From the NCBI RefSeq assembly GCF_022410465.1, contig NZ_JAJSON010000027.1:1-64000 (forward strand): 64,000 nucleotides of DNA, given 5' to 3'. The notes beneath the pieces were generated by a model. That model made no database searches and was not told the origin of the DNA. It saw only the letters and a program-made list of their open reading frames with translations. Shown piece by piece: positions 34,485-43,434 of the stretch; the first letter of the stretch is position 1; the number at the start of each line of letters is the position of its first letter. The position numbers and the translations under genes were made by a program. Source of the DNA: Christiangramia crocea (GTDB lineage Bacteria; Bacteroidota; Bacteroidia; Flavobacteriales; Flavobacteriaceae).

Positions 34485-36029
34485 TTACTCAGTCTTGGTT
34501 ATGATTTCCTGTGTTCTTTCTTCATATTGGTTTACAAGATCGGGATTTTCCTCGGCCAGATTGTTCTGTTCTGCTTTGTCTTCTTCCAGATTATATAGTT
34601 GAGGCTTATCAGAAAGACCAGATTCGATATCTTTGTTTGCCATCCAGTCCGGAATACTTCCGTTAAAAGGTTGAATATATTTCCATTTTCCGTCTCTCAG
34701 TGCAAGGGTGAAACCTTCCTCCAGCATCTCTTCCCTTCCGTTTTTAGTTTCTCCAAGCCAGGCATCCATATGATCCTCACTGTCTATTACATCTTCCGGT
34801 AAGGGTTGGTTTACCAGCGATGCAAAAGAAGCATACAGGTCCAGCTGGTTCATTAGGGCGTCAGATTCAGTAGGCTTTACCTTTCCTGGCCAGTAAACTA
34901 TAGTAGGCACTCTGGTTCCGGCTTCATAAATACTATATTTTCCACCTCTGAACGGTCCGGAAGGATTATGCTCGCCAACCATTTCTTCAGCTTTATCGTC
35001 ATAGCCATCATCCAGAACAGGACCATTATCACTTGTGAATACAATGATAGTGTTATCTGCAATATTCAGTTCCTCAAGCTCTTTCATTATTTCCCCGACT
35101 ACGAAATCCACCTGGGCAATAGCATCTCCTCTGGCTCCCATACTGCTTTTCCCCTGGAATCTGGCATTAGGGACCCTTGGAACATGAATGTCATGAAATG
35201 AGTAGTATAAAAAGAATGGATTCTCCTTATTTCTCTTCATAAATTCTTTTGCCTTTTTGTTGAAATCGAACGGGAAGTTCTCATCCACCCATTCTGCTTC
35301 TTTACCTCCTGCCATGTATCCGATGCGACTAACACCATTTACAATCGTATTGCTATGCTGCAGATCTGCTTTGAATTTCAATTGATCCGGGTTTTCAGTA
35401 CCGGTTGGTCTGTCGCCTACTTTTTCATCATAGCTTACTGTAATTGGATCGTTTTCGTCAAGATTAACTACTTTACCGTCTTCCACAAAGACTGTCGGTA
35501 CGCGGTCTCCTGTTGCTGGTAGAAGAAAGCTATAGTCGAATCCTACTTCATTGGCTCCAGGGGAGATCTCTTCATTCCAGTTTACTTTTCCAATTCCAAG
35601 GCCTAAATGCCATTTTCCAACAACGCCGGTAGTATAGCCGGCCTTTTTGAGCATTTTAGGTAAAGTTACCTGGCTGGTATCGATTAAAAGAGGTGCATCA
35701 CCAGGCAGAATTGCAGCTTTATTTCTAAAGGCATAATTACCTGTTAAAAGAGAATACCTTGAAGGTGTGCAGGTTGCCGCTGAACTATGGGCATCCGTAA
35801 ATTTCACTCCGTTTGCGGCCATCCTGTCAATATTTGGAGTTTCAACACCTTTGGCTCCATAAGAGCCCACATCGGCGTAACCCAAATCATCAACATACAG
35901 GATTACAATGTTCGGTTTTTCGGAGTTTTGGTCCTTAATTTCTGTATTGTCTTTTTGAGCCTGTTGATGGTCCTTGCAGGAGAATAACAGGCAAATAACG
36001 AAGGGGATAATTAATTTTCTCATACTCAA
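34485..36029 (-). CDS. Sulfatase (family S1), lipoprotein
   Basis: The 514-residue lipoprotein (lipobox LFSC, lipid Cys at 18) is a formylglycine-dependent sulfatase. VDDLGYADVG gives the calcium-binding Asp pair (D47, D48), and C87 in CTPSR is the residue converted to formylglycine. VGKWHLGLG, HDIHVPRVP and IIVFTSDNGP complete the active site. It removes sulfate esters from sugars, probably on the cell surface or in the periplasm. It is transcribed alone, opposite to the mutarotase gene. A maturase must be encoded elsewhere. The S1 subfamily and substrate position cannot be read by eye. Confidence 0.93.
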   Translation of the reverse strand: MSMRKLIIPFVICLLFSCKDHQQAQKDNTEIKDQNSEKPNIVILYVDDLGYADVGSYGAKGVETPNIDRMAANGVKFTDAHSSAATCTPSRYSLLTGNYAFRNKAAILPGDAPLLIDTSQVTLPKMLKKAGYTTGVVGKWHLGLGIGKVNWNEEISPGANEVGFDYSFLLPATGDRVPTVFVEDGKVVNLDENDPITVSYDEKVGDRPTGTENPDQLKFKADLQHSNTIVNGVSRIGYMAGGKEAEWVDENFPFDFNKKAKEFMKRNKENPFFLYYSFHDIHVPRVPNARFQGKSSMGARGDAIAQVDFVVGEIMKELEELNIADNTIIVFTSDNGPVLDDGYDDKAEEMVGEHNPSGPFRGGKYSIYEAGTRVPTIVYWPGKVKPTESDALMNQLDLYASFASLVNQPLPEDVIDSEDHMDAWLGETKNGREEMLEEGFTLALRDGKWKYIQPFNGSIPDWMANKDIESGLSDKPQLYNLEEDKAEQNNLAEENPDLVNQYEERTQEIITKTE

Positions 36030-36139
36030 ATATAAAATGGCCAGGACTTCAAAAGATGGAAAATTGTTTAATATAGGTGTAAAAATGTTGAATTTATTCT
36101 CACTTATCTTAAGATGCTAGTATTTAAACAATCTGCCTG

Positions 36140-36171
36140 TTGGAGGGGGATGGATAATTATATTTTTAGGC
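36140..36171 (+). promoter_or_regulatory. Candidate promoter of the lipoprotein mutarotase
   Basis: TTG at 36140-36142, an 18-bp spacer and TATTTTTA at 36161-36168, continuing GGC, fit the Bacteroidota promoter. The start codon follows 19 bp later, so the leader is very short. Confidence 0.45.
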
Positions 36172-36187
36172 TAAACACTATAAATAA

Positions 36188-37375
36188 ATGAAATTATTAA
36201 ATCTATTTATTACGGGAATTATGATACTATGCATCCTGTCCTGCAAGGATAATAAAGAGGACCAGAAGACTGAAGACCATTCAGAAGATACGGTGGTTAG
36301 CTATATTCAGATCGATAAAGAAAAATTCAAATCTGAAATTGATGGCAAGAAGACCAGTTTCTATACTATTTCCAACGAAGATGGTATTGAGGCTAGTTTT
36401 ACTAATTATGGACAGAGGCTTATTTCGCTTTGGGTGCCTGATAGAAACGGAAAATTTGAAGATATAGTCCTTGGGTTTTCGAGTTTGGAAGAATATACAA
36501 ATGCTAAGGAAAAATACTTCGGCGCTACCATTGGCCGATATGGGAACCGTATTTCTAAAGGAAAATTTGATATAGACGGAAAGGAATATGAGCTTGTTAC
36601 CAACAATGGAGAGAATCATTTGCATGGAGGGGTTAAAGGCTTTCATAATGTGGTTTGGGATGCTGAACAGCCAGCCAGGAATAAACTTGTATTCACCAGA
36701 ACCTCCCCACATATGGAGGAAGGTTATCCCGGAGCCCTGGAAGTGAAGGTAGAATATACCCTGACTGATGAAAATGAACTTAAAATCGAGTATTTCGCCA
36801 CCACCGATAAAAAAACCGTAGTTAACCTTACCCATCATTCTTTTTTCAACCTTGATGGGGCCGGGAGCGGAAGCATAAATGATCATTTACTAATGATAAA
36901 TGCTGACAGGTTCACTCCTGTTGAGCGGGGGCTTATTCCTTCCGGGGAATTGAGAAGCGTTGATAAAACACCTTTTGACTTTACTTCAATGAAGCCAATT
37001 GGCCGTGATATCGAGACGGAAAATGAACAATTGGAATTTGGCCAGGGTTACGACCATAATTTTGTTTTAAATGAGAAACCAACAAATGATGAAGGTCTTA
37101 CTCTTGCTGCAAAAGTTATTGAGCCGGATAGTGGGCGTAAAATGGAAGTGTACACCAACGAACCGGGGCTGCAGTTCTATGGAGGGAACTTTTTGGACGG
37201 TAAAACTAAGGGCAAAGGAGGAGAAGCATATGATTACAGGGGTGCATTTTGTTTAGAGACCCAGCATTTTCCCGATTCCCCAAACCAATCCAAATTTCCA
37301 GAGACCTTGCTTGTACCTGGAGAACAGTATCACTCGGTTTGTGTATACAAATTTGGAATTGAAGAGCAGGGCTAA
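36188..37375 (+). CDS. Aldose 1-epimerase, lipoprotein form
   Basis: The 395-residue protein is GalM-like with an added lipoprotein signal (LILSC-type lipobox, lipid Cys near 19) and a charged linker of about 25 residues. FGATIGRYGNRISKGKF, NHLHGGVKGFHNVVWD, VNLTHHSFFNLDG and CLETQHFPDSPNQ are the mutarotase signatures with catalytic His and Glu. It should equilibrate anomers of sugars released outside the inner membrane. It lies between the divergent sulfatase and the convergent hybrid regulator, so it is a single-gene unit. It shares its promoter motif with the GH43-like gene. Confidence 0.9.
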   Translation: MKLLNLFITGIMILCILSCKDNKEDQKTEDHSEDTVVSYIQIDKEKFKSEIDGKKTSFYTISNEDGIEASFTNYGQRLISLWVPDRNGKFEDIVLGFSSLEEYTNAKEKYFGATIGRYGNRISKGKFDIDGKEYELVTNNGENHLHGGVKGFHNVVWDAEQPARNKLVFTRTSPHMEEGYPGALEVKVEYTLTDENELKIEYFATTDKKTVVNLTHHSFFNLDGAGSGSINDHLLMINADRFTPVERGLIPSGELRSVDKTPFDFTSMKPIGRDIETENEQLEFGQGYDHNFVLNEKPTNDEGLTLAAKVIEPDSGRKMEVYTNEPGLQFYGGNFLDGKTKGKGGEAYDYRGAFCLETQHFPDSPNQSKFPETLLVPGEQYHSVCVYKFGIEEQG

Positions 37376-37384
37376 AGCATTTTT

Positions 37385-40300
37385 CTATTTATAATTACTG
37401 GGGGAAACCTTATACTCTTTTTTAAATACCCTACTGAAATAATTTGGATCGCTATACCCTACATTATAAGCGACTTCAGAGATGGTTTTCCCCTGTTTTA
37501 TAAGCTCTTCAGCCTTTTTTAACCTTATTTTTTTAAGATAATCTGAAGCACTGGTTCCAGTTGCTTTTTTCATTTTTATATGTAACAGGGACCTGCTTAT
37601 ACCCATTAAGGAAGCCAGGTTCTCGATTGTGAATTTTGGGTCATTATAATTCTCTATCACGATATCATTTATCTTTTTAAGGAATTCGCGATTCTGGTTC
37701 GTTTCAGGAATTTTCTCAATGGTTTCCATATCCCCGCCCGAGAAACGCTTAGCCCTATTCTGGTTGGTTTCCAATAGATTTTTAACCAATAGATCAAGTT
37801 CATTAATACTGAAAGGTTTATTTATAAAGGCATTCGCACCAACTCTGAGTCCCTCCATTTTATAGGATTTATCTGTCTTACCGGTTAACAATAAGAAGGG
37901 GATATGATTGGTTTCAGGATTGCTTTTCACCTTTTTACATAAACTAATCCCATCCATTTCAGGCATGATAAGATCTGATATTATAATATCAGGAATGTAA
38001 TTATTTAGTTTTTCCAGAGCGTGAACTCCATTCTTAGCGGTAATTACCTTAAATCTTGTAGAGAAGTGTTCTTTTAGGAATTTTATGATCTGCCTGTTGT
38101 CTTCTACTATCAATAATGTCATGCCCTTAGGCAGATCCTCAATGATTACTTCTTCAAGTTTTGATTGCTCATCCATGAAGATATGGGGATCAATATTGAG
38201 GGTTTTATTCCCTTCAATAAAGTTGATCTCTTTCTCCTCTTCTTCAATTTTTAACCTTAGGGGCAGATCTATCCTGATTTTTGTTCCTTCATCCTTTTTA
38301 GAATCTACACGAATATGTCCGTCCAGTAGGTCTGTTAGATTCTTCACAAGAGCAAGACCGATGCCTGAACCCGGCCGCCATTGATTAGAATTATTCTCAC
38401 CGGCTTTGAAAAAAGGATTGAATACCTTGGAAACCTCTTCAGAATTCATACCCACTCCGGAGTCTTCTACCTCCAGGCTTAGTTTACTACGATGTTGCTC
38501 ATCCAGCTTATTACTTATGGCTAAGTTAAGTTTGATCTCTCCCTGTTCCGGAGTGTTCTTTATAGCATTTGAGAGAAGGTTTGTTGCGATCATTTCCAGT
38601 TTATCGGGATCGAAGTAACAAACATATTCAGATATATTACTCTTTAATTTATAAGTGAGCTCTTTTTCTTCCATCAGTAATGCAAAGGCATTGAAGGTGT
38701 CTTTAAGAAACAAGATCACATCACCTTTCTTTAAATCCAGCTCAACGTGGGAGGTTTCAATTTTCCTGAATTCCATCAGTTGCTGGATAAGATGCTGGAG
38801 TTTACCAGCGCTCTTTTTAATAGAGGCCAATTCTTCAGACTGGTTTAAGTTAACCGCATGTCCCTTTATATACTTATCTATAGAAGCAATAATTAAAGTA
38901 AGAGGGGTTTTAAATTCATGAGATATGAAGGTGAAGAAATTTAGTTTATGCTGATTAACTTCTTTGATCTTTTCCTTTTCTACCTTTTCTACCTTCACAG
39001 CAAGCTTTTGATTGTGAATAAATCTTACAAACCTCCAGTATGCATAAATCCCCGCCAGAAGTAAAATAAAATATAGCGCATAAGCCCAGTTGGTTTGCCA
39101 GAAAGGAGGTAGTATGGTTAGATGTATCTTTTTTTCCTGAGAATTATTGAGAGGCAGCGTTTGTACTCTGAAAGTGTATTCACCCGGTGACAGGTTTGTA
39201 TATGTAGCCGTACGTTTATCCCCAACCATGTTCCAGTTATCCTCAAAACCTTCCAGAAAGTATGCATATTTATTTCCGGGTTGGTAATTGAGAGCAGCGA
39301 ATTCAAACGTAATTACATTTTGATGGTGTTTGAGGCTTATGGAATCAGTGTATGTGATATTTTTCTTTAAAATGCTGTTCTGGCCTACGGGTACTTCTTC
39401 ATTAAAAAGTTGAAAGCCGGTGATCTGCATTTCAGAAGGAGGAAGTTTTGTTTTAAGGGTGTCAGGATGAAAATAGGTCAGTCCGTTTATGGTACCAAAA
39501 TATAGCCAGCCGTCATCATCTTTATATCCCGATTTGAAGTTGAACTGATTGGAAGTTAAACCATCGTTTGTAGTGTAGGTGATTACTGTATCTGATTCGG
39601 TTTTATACCTTACCAGTCCCTTGTTGGTAGTTAACCACAGGTCTTTATTAGGTCCTTCAACAATTTCATAAACATTATTATTGGGCAGAATATCGTATTG
39701 AGTATAGTTTTTAAAGGAACCACTGGATTCTTCCCATTTAAGTAGGCCTCCGTTAAGAGTCCCAAACCATATCTCTCCCGTGCTCGTCTCGGTAGCACTT
39801 ATTATCTGATCACTGCTAAGGTCTTCGCCGGAAAAATGCTGAATTTCATCTTCAGAAGGTCTATACCTGAAAATTCCATTAAATCTGGTGCAAATCCACA
39901 GGTTGCCTTTTTCATCCTGAAGCATGTCATAAATAAATTTATTTCCAAATGTTTCAGGTTTGAAGAGGATAAAGTTACCTGAAGCAGGGTCATAGATATT
40001 CAGTCCATATTGGGTTCCTACCCAGAGCCGGTCTTCACGATCCTCCATAATTGAATATACATAGTTGTTGGAGATGGAGGTAGGGTCGTTGTTACGATGC
40101 TTAAAATGCTTTATGTTTCCAGTCGCTTTATCATACCGGTCCAATCCACCTAAAAAAGTTCCTATCCAGATGTGCCCTTTGTCATCTTCATATAGAGAAT
40201 GTATATTATTGCTGCTAAGACCATTTGCGGTATTCAAATAGGAGAAGTTGTTTTTTTTTCTGTTAAGGATGCTTATTCCACCATCCTCCGTTGCAATCCA

Positions 40301-41422
40301 TATTTTATCATCATTGTCTGCTATGATCTGGCTAACGGCTTTTCCATGAAGCGAGGAATTATTATTTCCGGGAAGGAGTTTTTGGAAACCTTTATTTTGA
40401 GGGGCAGTGAAATTGACTCCCCCAAAATAGGTTCCTATCCAGGTAATGCCTTCATCACTTAGATAAAGGGAATAGATGGATTTATCAGAGAGGGATCCCG
40501 GTTCTTTATCAAATGACTGCTTATAATGCTCTGAGGTGCCGGTTTTAAGATCATGTACAAATATCCCGGATTCGGTCCCTATCCATAAACGGCCGTCGTT
40601 CCCCTCAGAAATTGTTCTAATAACATTTGCCTCTATTTCATGGTTCTGGTCTATTTCATAAAATTCGAAGCTATCTTCATTTTCGTTGAAGAGATATAAG
40701 CCTTTGGAAGTACCTAACCAAGTATTTCCCTTTGTGTCTTTAAATAATAAATTAATGTTGAAACTGGTGCCACTATCGGTTATTTCAGGAGTTATAGTGT
40801 ATTTTTTTATCACCTCGCCAGAATCATTGATCATCCAGACCTGAGTGTTTAAACCCATCCAGTGAACATTTGTCTTATAATTACACAGGGCCCTAACAGT
40901 TACATTATTTACCAGCTTTTCAATTTGATCATTATCTTTTAGGGTATATAAACCGTTCGCAGTTCCTATGAAAATCTTGTTATTAACTGTTTCAAAAAGT
41001 ACTCTAACAGATTCACTGATTCGGCTACCTGAAAACTCACTTGTAAATTTGTCTAATTTGGGCTGATATCTGTTTAATCCTTTACGGGTCCCAATTAAAA
41101 TTCCTTTGGAAGAATTCAGTAAATAATTAATCTGGTTGTCTAAAAGTCCGGTACCTGAAGTGTCATTCTTCTTGCTATAATAGGTATATACCTTATAACC
41201 GTCATACCGGTTAAGTCCTTCTCTTGTTCCAAACCACATAAAACCATTACTATCCTCGGTAATTGAATATACCGTGCTGTGCGATAACCCCTGGACAGAA
41301 TTTATATTCCTGAATTCCTGTTTCTGGGCAACCAGATAGTTAGAAATTGAAGAGAAAATAAGAAAACAGGATAGAACCCATTTATTTATCAAGAATGATT
41401 TGTTACAAACAAAAAAAATCAT
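37385..41422 (-). CDS. Hybrid two-component system sensor/regulator (HTCS)
   Basis: One 1,345-residue polypeptide holds a whole signalling pathway. After a signal/anchor segment, residues about 40-690 are repeated W-x-G-T propeller blades (periplasmic sensor), then a Y_Y_Y domain (about 700-765) and a membrane helix at about 779-798. Next come the histidine kinase (H835 in FISHEFKTPLT; ATPase around 940-1050), a receiver (D1150 in IISDLIMPEMDG) and a C-terminal AraC-type DNA-binding domain (about 1245-1345). Such proteins bind oligosaccharides of the target glycan and induce the locus. It is the only PUL-type regulator in the window, so it very probably controls the sulfatase-SusCD operon starting at 41696. 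Confidence 0.96.
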   Translation of the reverse strand: MIFFVCNKSFLINKWVLSCFLIFSSISNYLVAQKQEFRNINSVQGLSHSTVYSITEDSNGFMWFGTREGLNRYDGYKVYTYYSKKNDTSGTGLLDNQINYLLNSSKGILIGTRKGLNRYQPKLDKFTSEFSGSRISESVRVLFETVNNKIFIGTANGLYTLKDNDQIEKLVNNVTVRALCNYKTNVHWMGLNTQVWMINDSGEVIKKYTITPEITDSGTSFNINLLFKDTKGNTWLGTSKGLYLFNENEDSFEFYEIDQNHEIEANVIRTISEGNDGRLWIGTESGIFVHDLKTGTSEHYKQSFDKEPGSLSDKSIYSLYLSDEGITWIGTYFGGVNFTAPQNKGFQKLLPGNNNSSLHGKAVSQIIADNDDKIWIATEDGGISILNRKKNNFSYLNTANGLSSNNIHSLYEDDKGHIWIGTFLGGLDRYDKATGNIKHFKHRNNDPTSISNNYVYSIMEDREDRLWVGTQYGLNIYDPASGNFILFKPETFGNKFIYDMLQDEKGNLWICTRFNGIFRYRPSEDEIQHFSGEDLSSDQIISATETSTGEIWFGTLNGGLLKWEESSGSFKNYTQYDILPNNNVYEIVEGPNKDLWLTTNKGLVRYKTESDTVITYTTNDGLTSNQFNFKSGYKDDDGWLYFGTINGLTYFHPDTLKTKLPPSEMQITGFQLFNEEVPVGQNSILKKNITYTDSISLKHHQNVITFEFAALNYQPGNKYAYFLEGFEDNWNMVGDKRTATYTNLSPGEYTFRVQTLPLNNSQEKKIHLTILPPFWQTNWAYALYFILLLAGIYAYWRFVRFIHNQKLAVKVEKVEKEKIKEVNQHKLNFFTFISHEFKTPLTLIIASIDKYIKGHAVNLNQSEELASIKKSAGKLQHLIQQLMEFRKIETSHVELDLKKGDVILFLKDTFNAFALLMEEKELTYKLKSNISEYVCYFDPDKLEMIATNLLSNAIKNTPEQGEIKLNLAISNKLDEQHRSKLSLEVEDSGVGMNSEEVSKVFNPFFKAGENNSNQWRPGSGIGLALVKNLTDLLDGHIRVDSKKDEGTKIRIDLPLRLKIEEEEKEINFIEGNKTLNIDPHIFMDEQSKLEEVIIEDLPKGMTLLIVEDNRQIIKFLKEHFSTRFKVITAKNGVHALEKLNNYIPDIIISDLIMPEMDGISLCKKVKSNPETNHIPFLLLTGKTDKSYKMEGLRVGANAFINKPFSINELDLLVKNLLETNQNRAKRFSGGDMETIEKIPETNQNREFLKKINDIVIENYNDPKFTIENLASLMGISRSLLHIKMKKATGTSASDYLKKIRLKKAEELIKQGKTISEVAYNVGYSDPNYFSRVFKKEYKVSPSNYK

Positions 41423-41695
41423 TTAAAATCAGTTAGGTAGGAGATCTGTCAGCACATTCAGCTTTTAAATCTCTATAATTTTTAAAATTTGCGCAATATA
41501 AACAAAAGTGCTACCAAATTAAACAAAAATATAGGTATGGGCCTTAGTATTGTTTTAACATTACAATGAATTATTTGATGATAATGCATTTTTAGCCTAA
41601 GTAAAATAGGATTTATATAAAAATTAAGATTAAAAATTGCACAAACATTTCATAAGAAAAAAGTAAGATCAAAATAGCCGTTCAAATCATATAAA

Positions 41696-43432
41696 ATGAC
41701 AATAAATACTGATAAGACATATTTCCCTGTATTTAAAGGTGGTTTTTTAGCCCTTTTAGGTCTTCTGATATTATTATTGGGTGGCTGTAAGGAAAGAGGA
41801 ACTTCAGGAAAGAATAATTCAGAAGATGAGCGTCCTAATATCGTGATAATTATGGCAGACGATATGGGGTTCTCAGACCTTGGTTGTTATGGAGGAGAGA
41901 TTAATACTCCAAATATTGATAGGCTGGCCGGAAATGGCTTAAGATTCAACTCTTTCTATAATACTGCGAGATGTTGTCCTTCAAGAGCATCTTTATTAAC
42001 TGGTTTATATCCTCATCAGGCAGGAATAGGCCGTATGACAAGAGATGCGGGTTTGCCTGGTTATCAGGGTACTCTGGATTCAGCTACGGTAACTATTGCT
42101 GAGGTTCTAAAAGGTGCGGGCTACCAAACAGGAATGACTGGTAAATGGCATGTGTCACCAACCAATCCGCTGGAAAAGGAAAAACAGCTGAAATGGTTAT
42201 CCCATCAGGAAGATTACGGACATTTTTCGGATACTACAACTTATCCTACTTCCAGGGGATTCGATAGATATTATGGGAATATTTGGGGGGTGGTTGATTA
42301 TTTCGATCCATTCAGTCTTGTTAATAATATGGAAATAGTGCCTGATGTTCCAGACGAATTTTACTACACCGATGCTATCGGGGATACCGCTGTTGCGTAC
42401 GTAGAAGATTTTTCTAAAAAGAAAGAACCTTTCTTTCTTTATGTTGCTCACTGTGCGCCTCACTGGCCGCTCCAGGCTCCAGAGGAGGAAATAGCAAAAT
42501 ATGAAGCTACCTACAATAGTGGCTGGAGATCTATTCGTGAAAAGAGATATAAAGAATTAATCGATAAAGGGGTCCTACAAGGAGATGTTGCAAGTCTTTC
42601 AGAATTCATGTTTCCAAATAAACACTGGGAGAATAATCCACATAAGGAATGGGATGCGCGGGCCATGGCCGTTCATGCAGCAATGATAGACCGTATGGAT
42701 CAAACCATTGGAAACCTGATCGATAAACTCGAAGAAACCGGAGAACTTGATAATACGATAATATTCTTTTTATCTGATAATGGAGCCAGTTCTGAACGAC
42801 CTTCCCGCTATGGTCCTGGCTTTGACAGGGCAGGATCTACGAGAGATGGACGTGAAGTGGTATTTCCCGTGGAAAAAGATTCTCTGCCCGGTTCTCAAAC
42901 CGTGGTCTCGGGAATTGGTCCGGTATGGGCAAATGTTTCAAATACACCTTTTAGATACTGGAAATCCAGGGTTTATGAGGGAGGAATAACTACTCCTTTT
43001 ATAGTGCATTGGCCAGAAAGGGTCAAGGATAGAGGAATTGTAAAGAGTGAAGCAGCTCATATAATAGACTTAATGGCTACCTGTATTGATGTGGCTGGTG
43101 CAAGTTATCCGGAAAACTTTAATGGAAATAAGATTACTCCAATTCAGGGGAACTCTATGCTGCCACTTCTTACAGGTGAGTCTAATGAAAACACACATGA
43201 TGCTTATTTCTGGGAGCATTTTGGGTCTGCAGCATTAAGAGAGGGTGACTGGAAGCTTGTTCAATTAAAACCAGAGGCGGAGTGGGAACTATATAATCTG
43301 GCTGAAGATCGTACGGAGACCAATAATCTTGCGAAAGATTACCCTGAAAAATTAGAAGAATTAAAAAGTAAATGGAATGAAATGGCGCATGAACTGGATG
43401 TTTTTCCATCGCCAACTCCAATAAAAAAATAA
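41696..43432 (+). CDS. Sulfatase (family S1), lipoprotein
   Basis: The 578-residue sulfatase is the first gene of the long operon. The N-terminus has a hydrophobic segment ending LLLGGC (lipid Cys at 31). MADDMGFSDLG provides metal-binding Asp residues, and CCPSR (C93 is the predicted formylglycine) is the family signature. GKWHVSP, YVAHCAPHWPLQAP and IFFLSDNGASS follow. It differs clearly from the sulfatase at 34485 in length and motif details, so the two likely remove sulfates from different positions. The stop is 2 bp before the GH2 start. Confidence 0.93.
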   Translation: MTINTDKTYFPVFKGGFLALLGLLILLLGGCKERGTSGKNNSEDERPNIVIIMADDMGFSDLGCYGGEINTPNIDRLAGNGLRFNSFYNTARCCPSRASLLTGLYPHQAGIGRMTRDAGLPGYQGTLDSATVTIAEVLKGAGYQTGMTGKWHVSPTNPLEKEKQLKWLSHQEDYGHFSDTTTYPTSRGFDRYYGNIWGVVDYFDPFSLVNNMEIVPDVPDEFYYTDAIGDTAVAYVEDFSKKKEPFFLYVAHCAPHWPLQAPEEEIAKYEATYNSGWRSIREKRYKELIDKGVLQGDVASLSEFMFPNKHWENNPHKEWDARAMAVHAAMIDRMDQTIGNLIDKLEETGELDNTIIFFLSDNGASSERPSRYGPGFDRAGSTRDGREVVFPVEKDSLPGSQTVVSGIGPVWANVSNTPFRYWKSRVYEGGITTPFIVHWPERVKDRGIVKSEAAHIIDLMATCIDVAGASYPENFNGNKITPIQGNSMLPLLTGESNENTHDAYFWEHFGSAALREGDWKLVQLKPEAEWELYNLAEDRTETNNLAKDYPEKLEELKSKWNEMAHELDVFPSPTPIKK

Positions 43433-43434
43433 GA

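Noticed and set aside
36281-36886. 201-residue minus-strand ORF
   Set aside because: It lies wholly inside the mutarotase gene, has no family motif, and its codon pattern is what antisense of a real gene gives.
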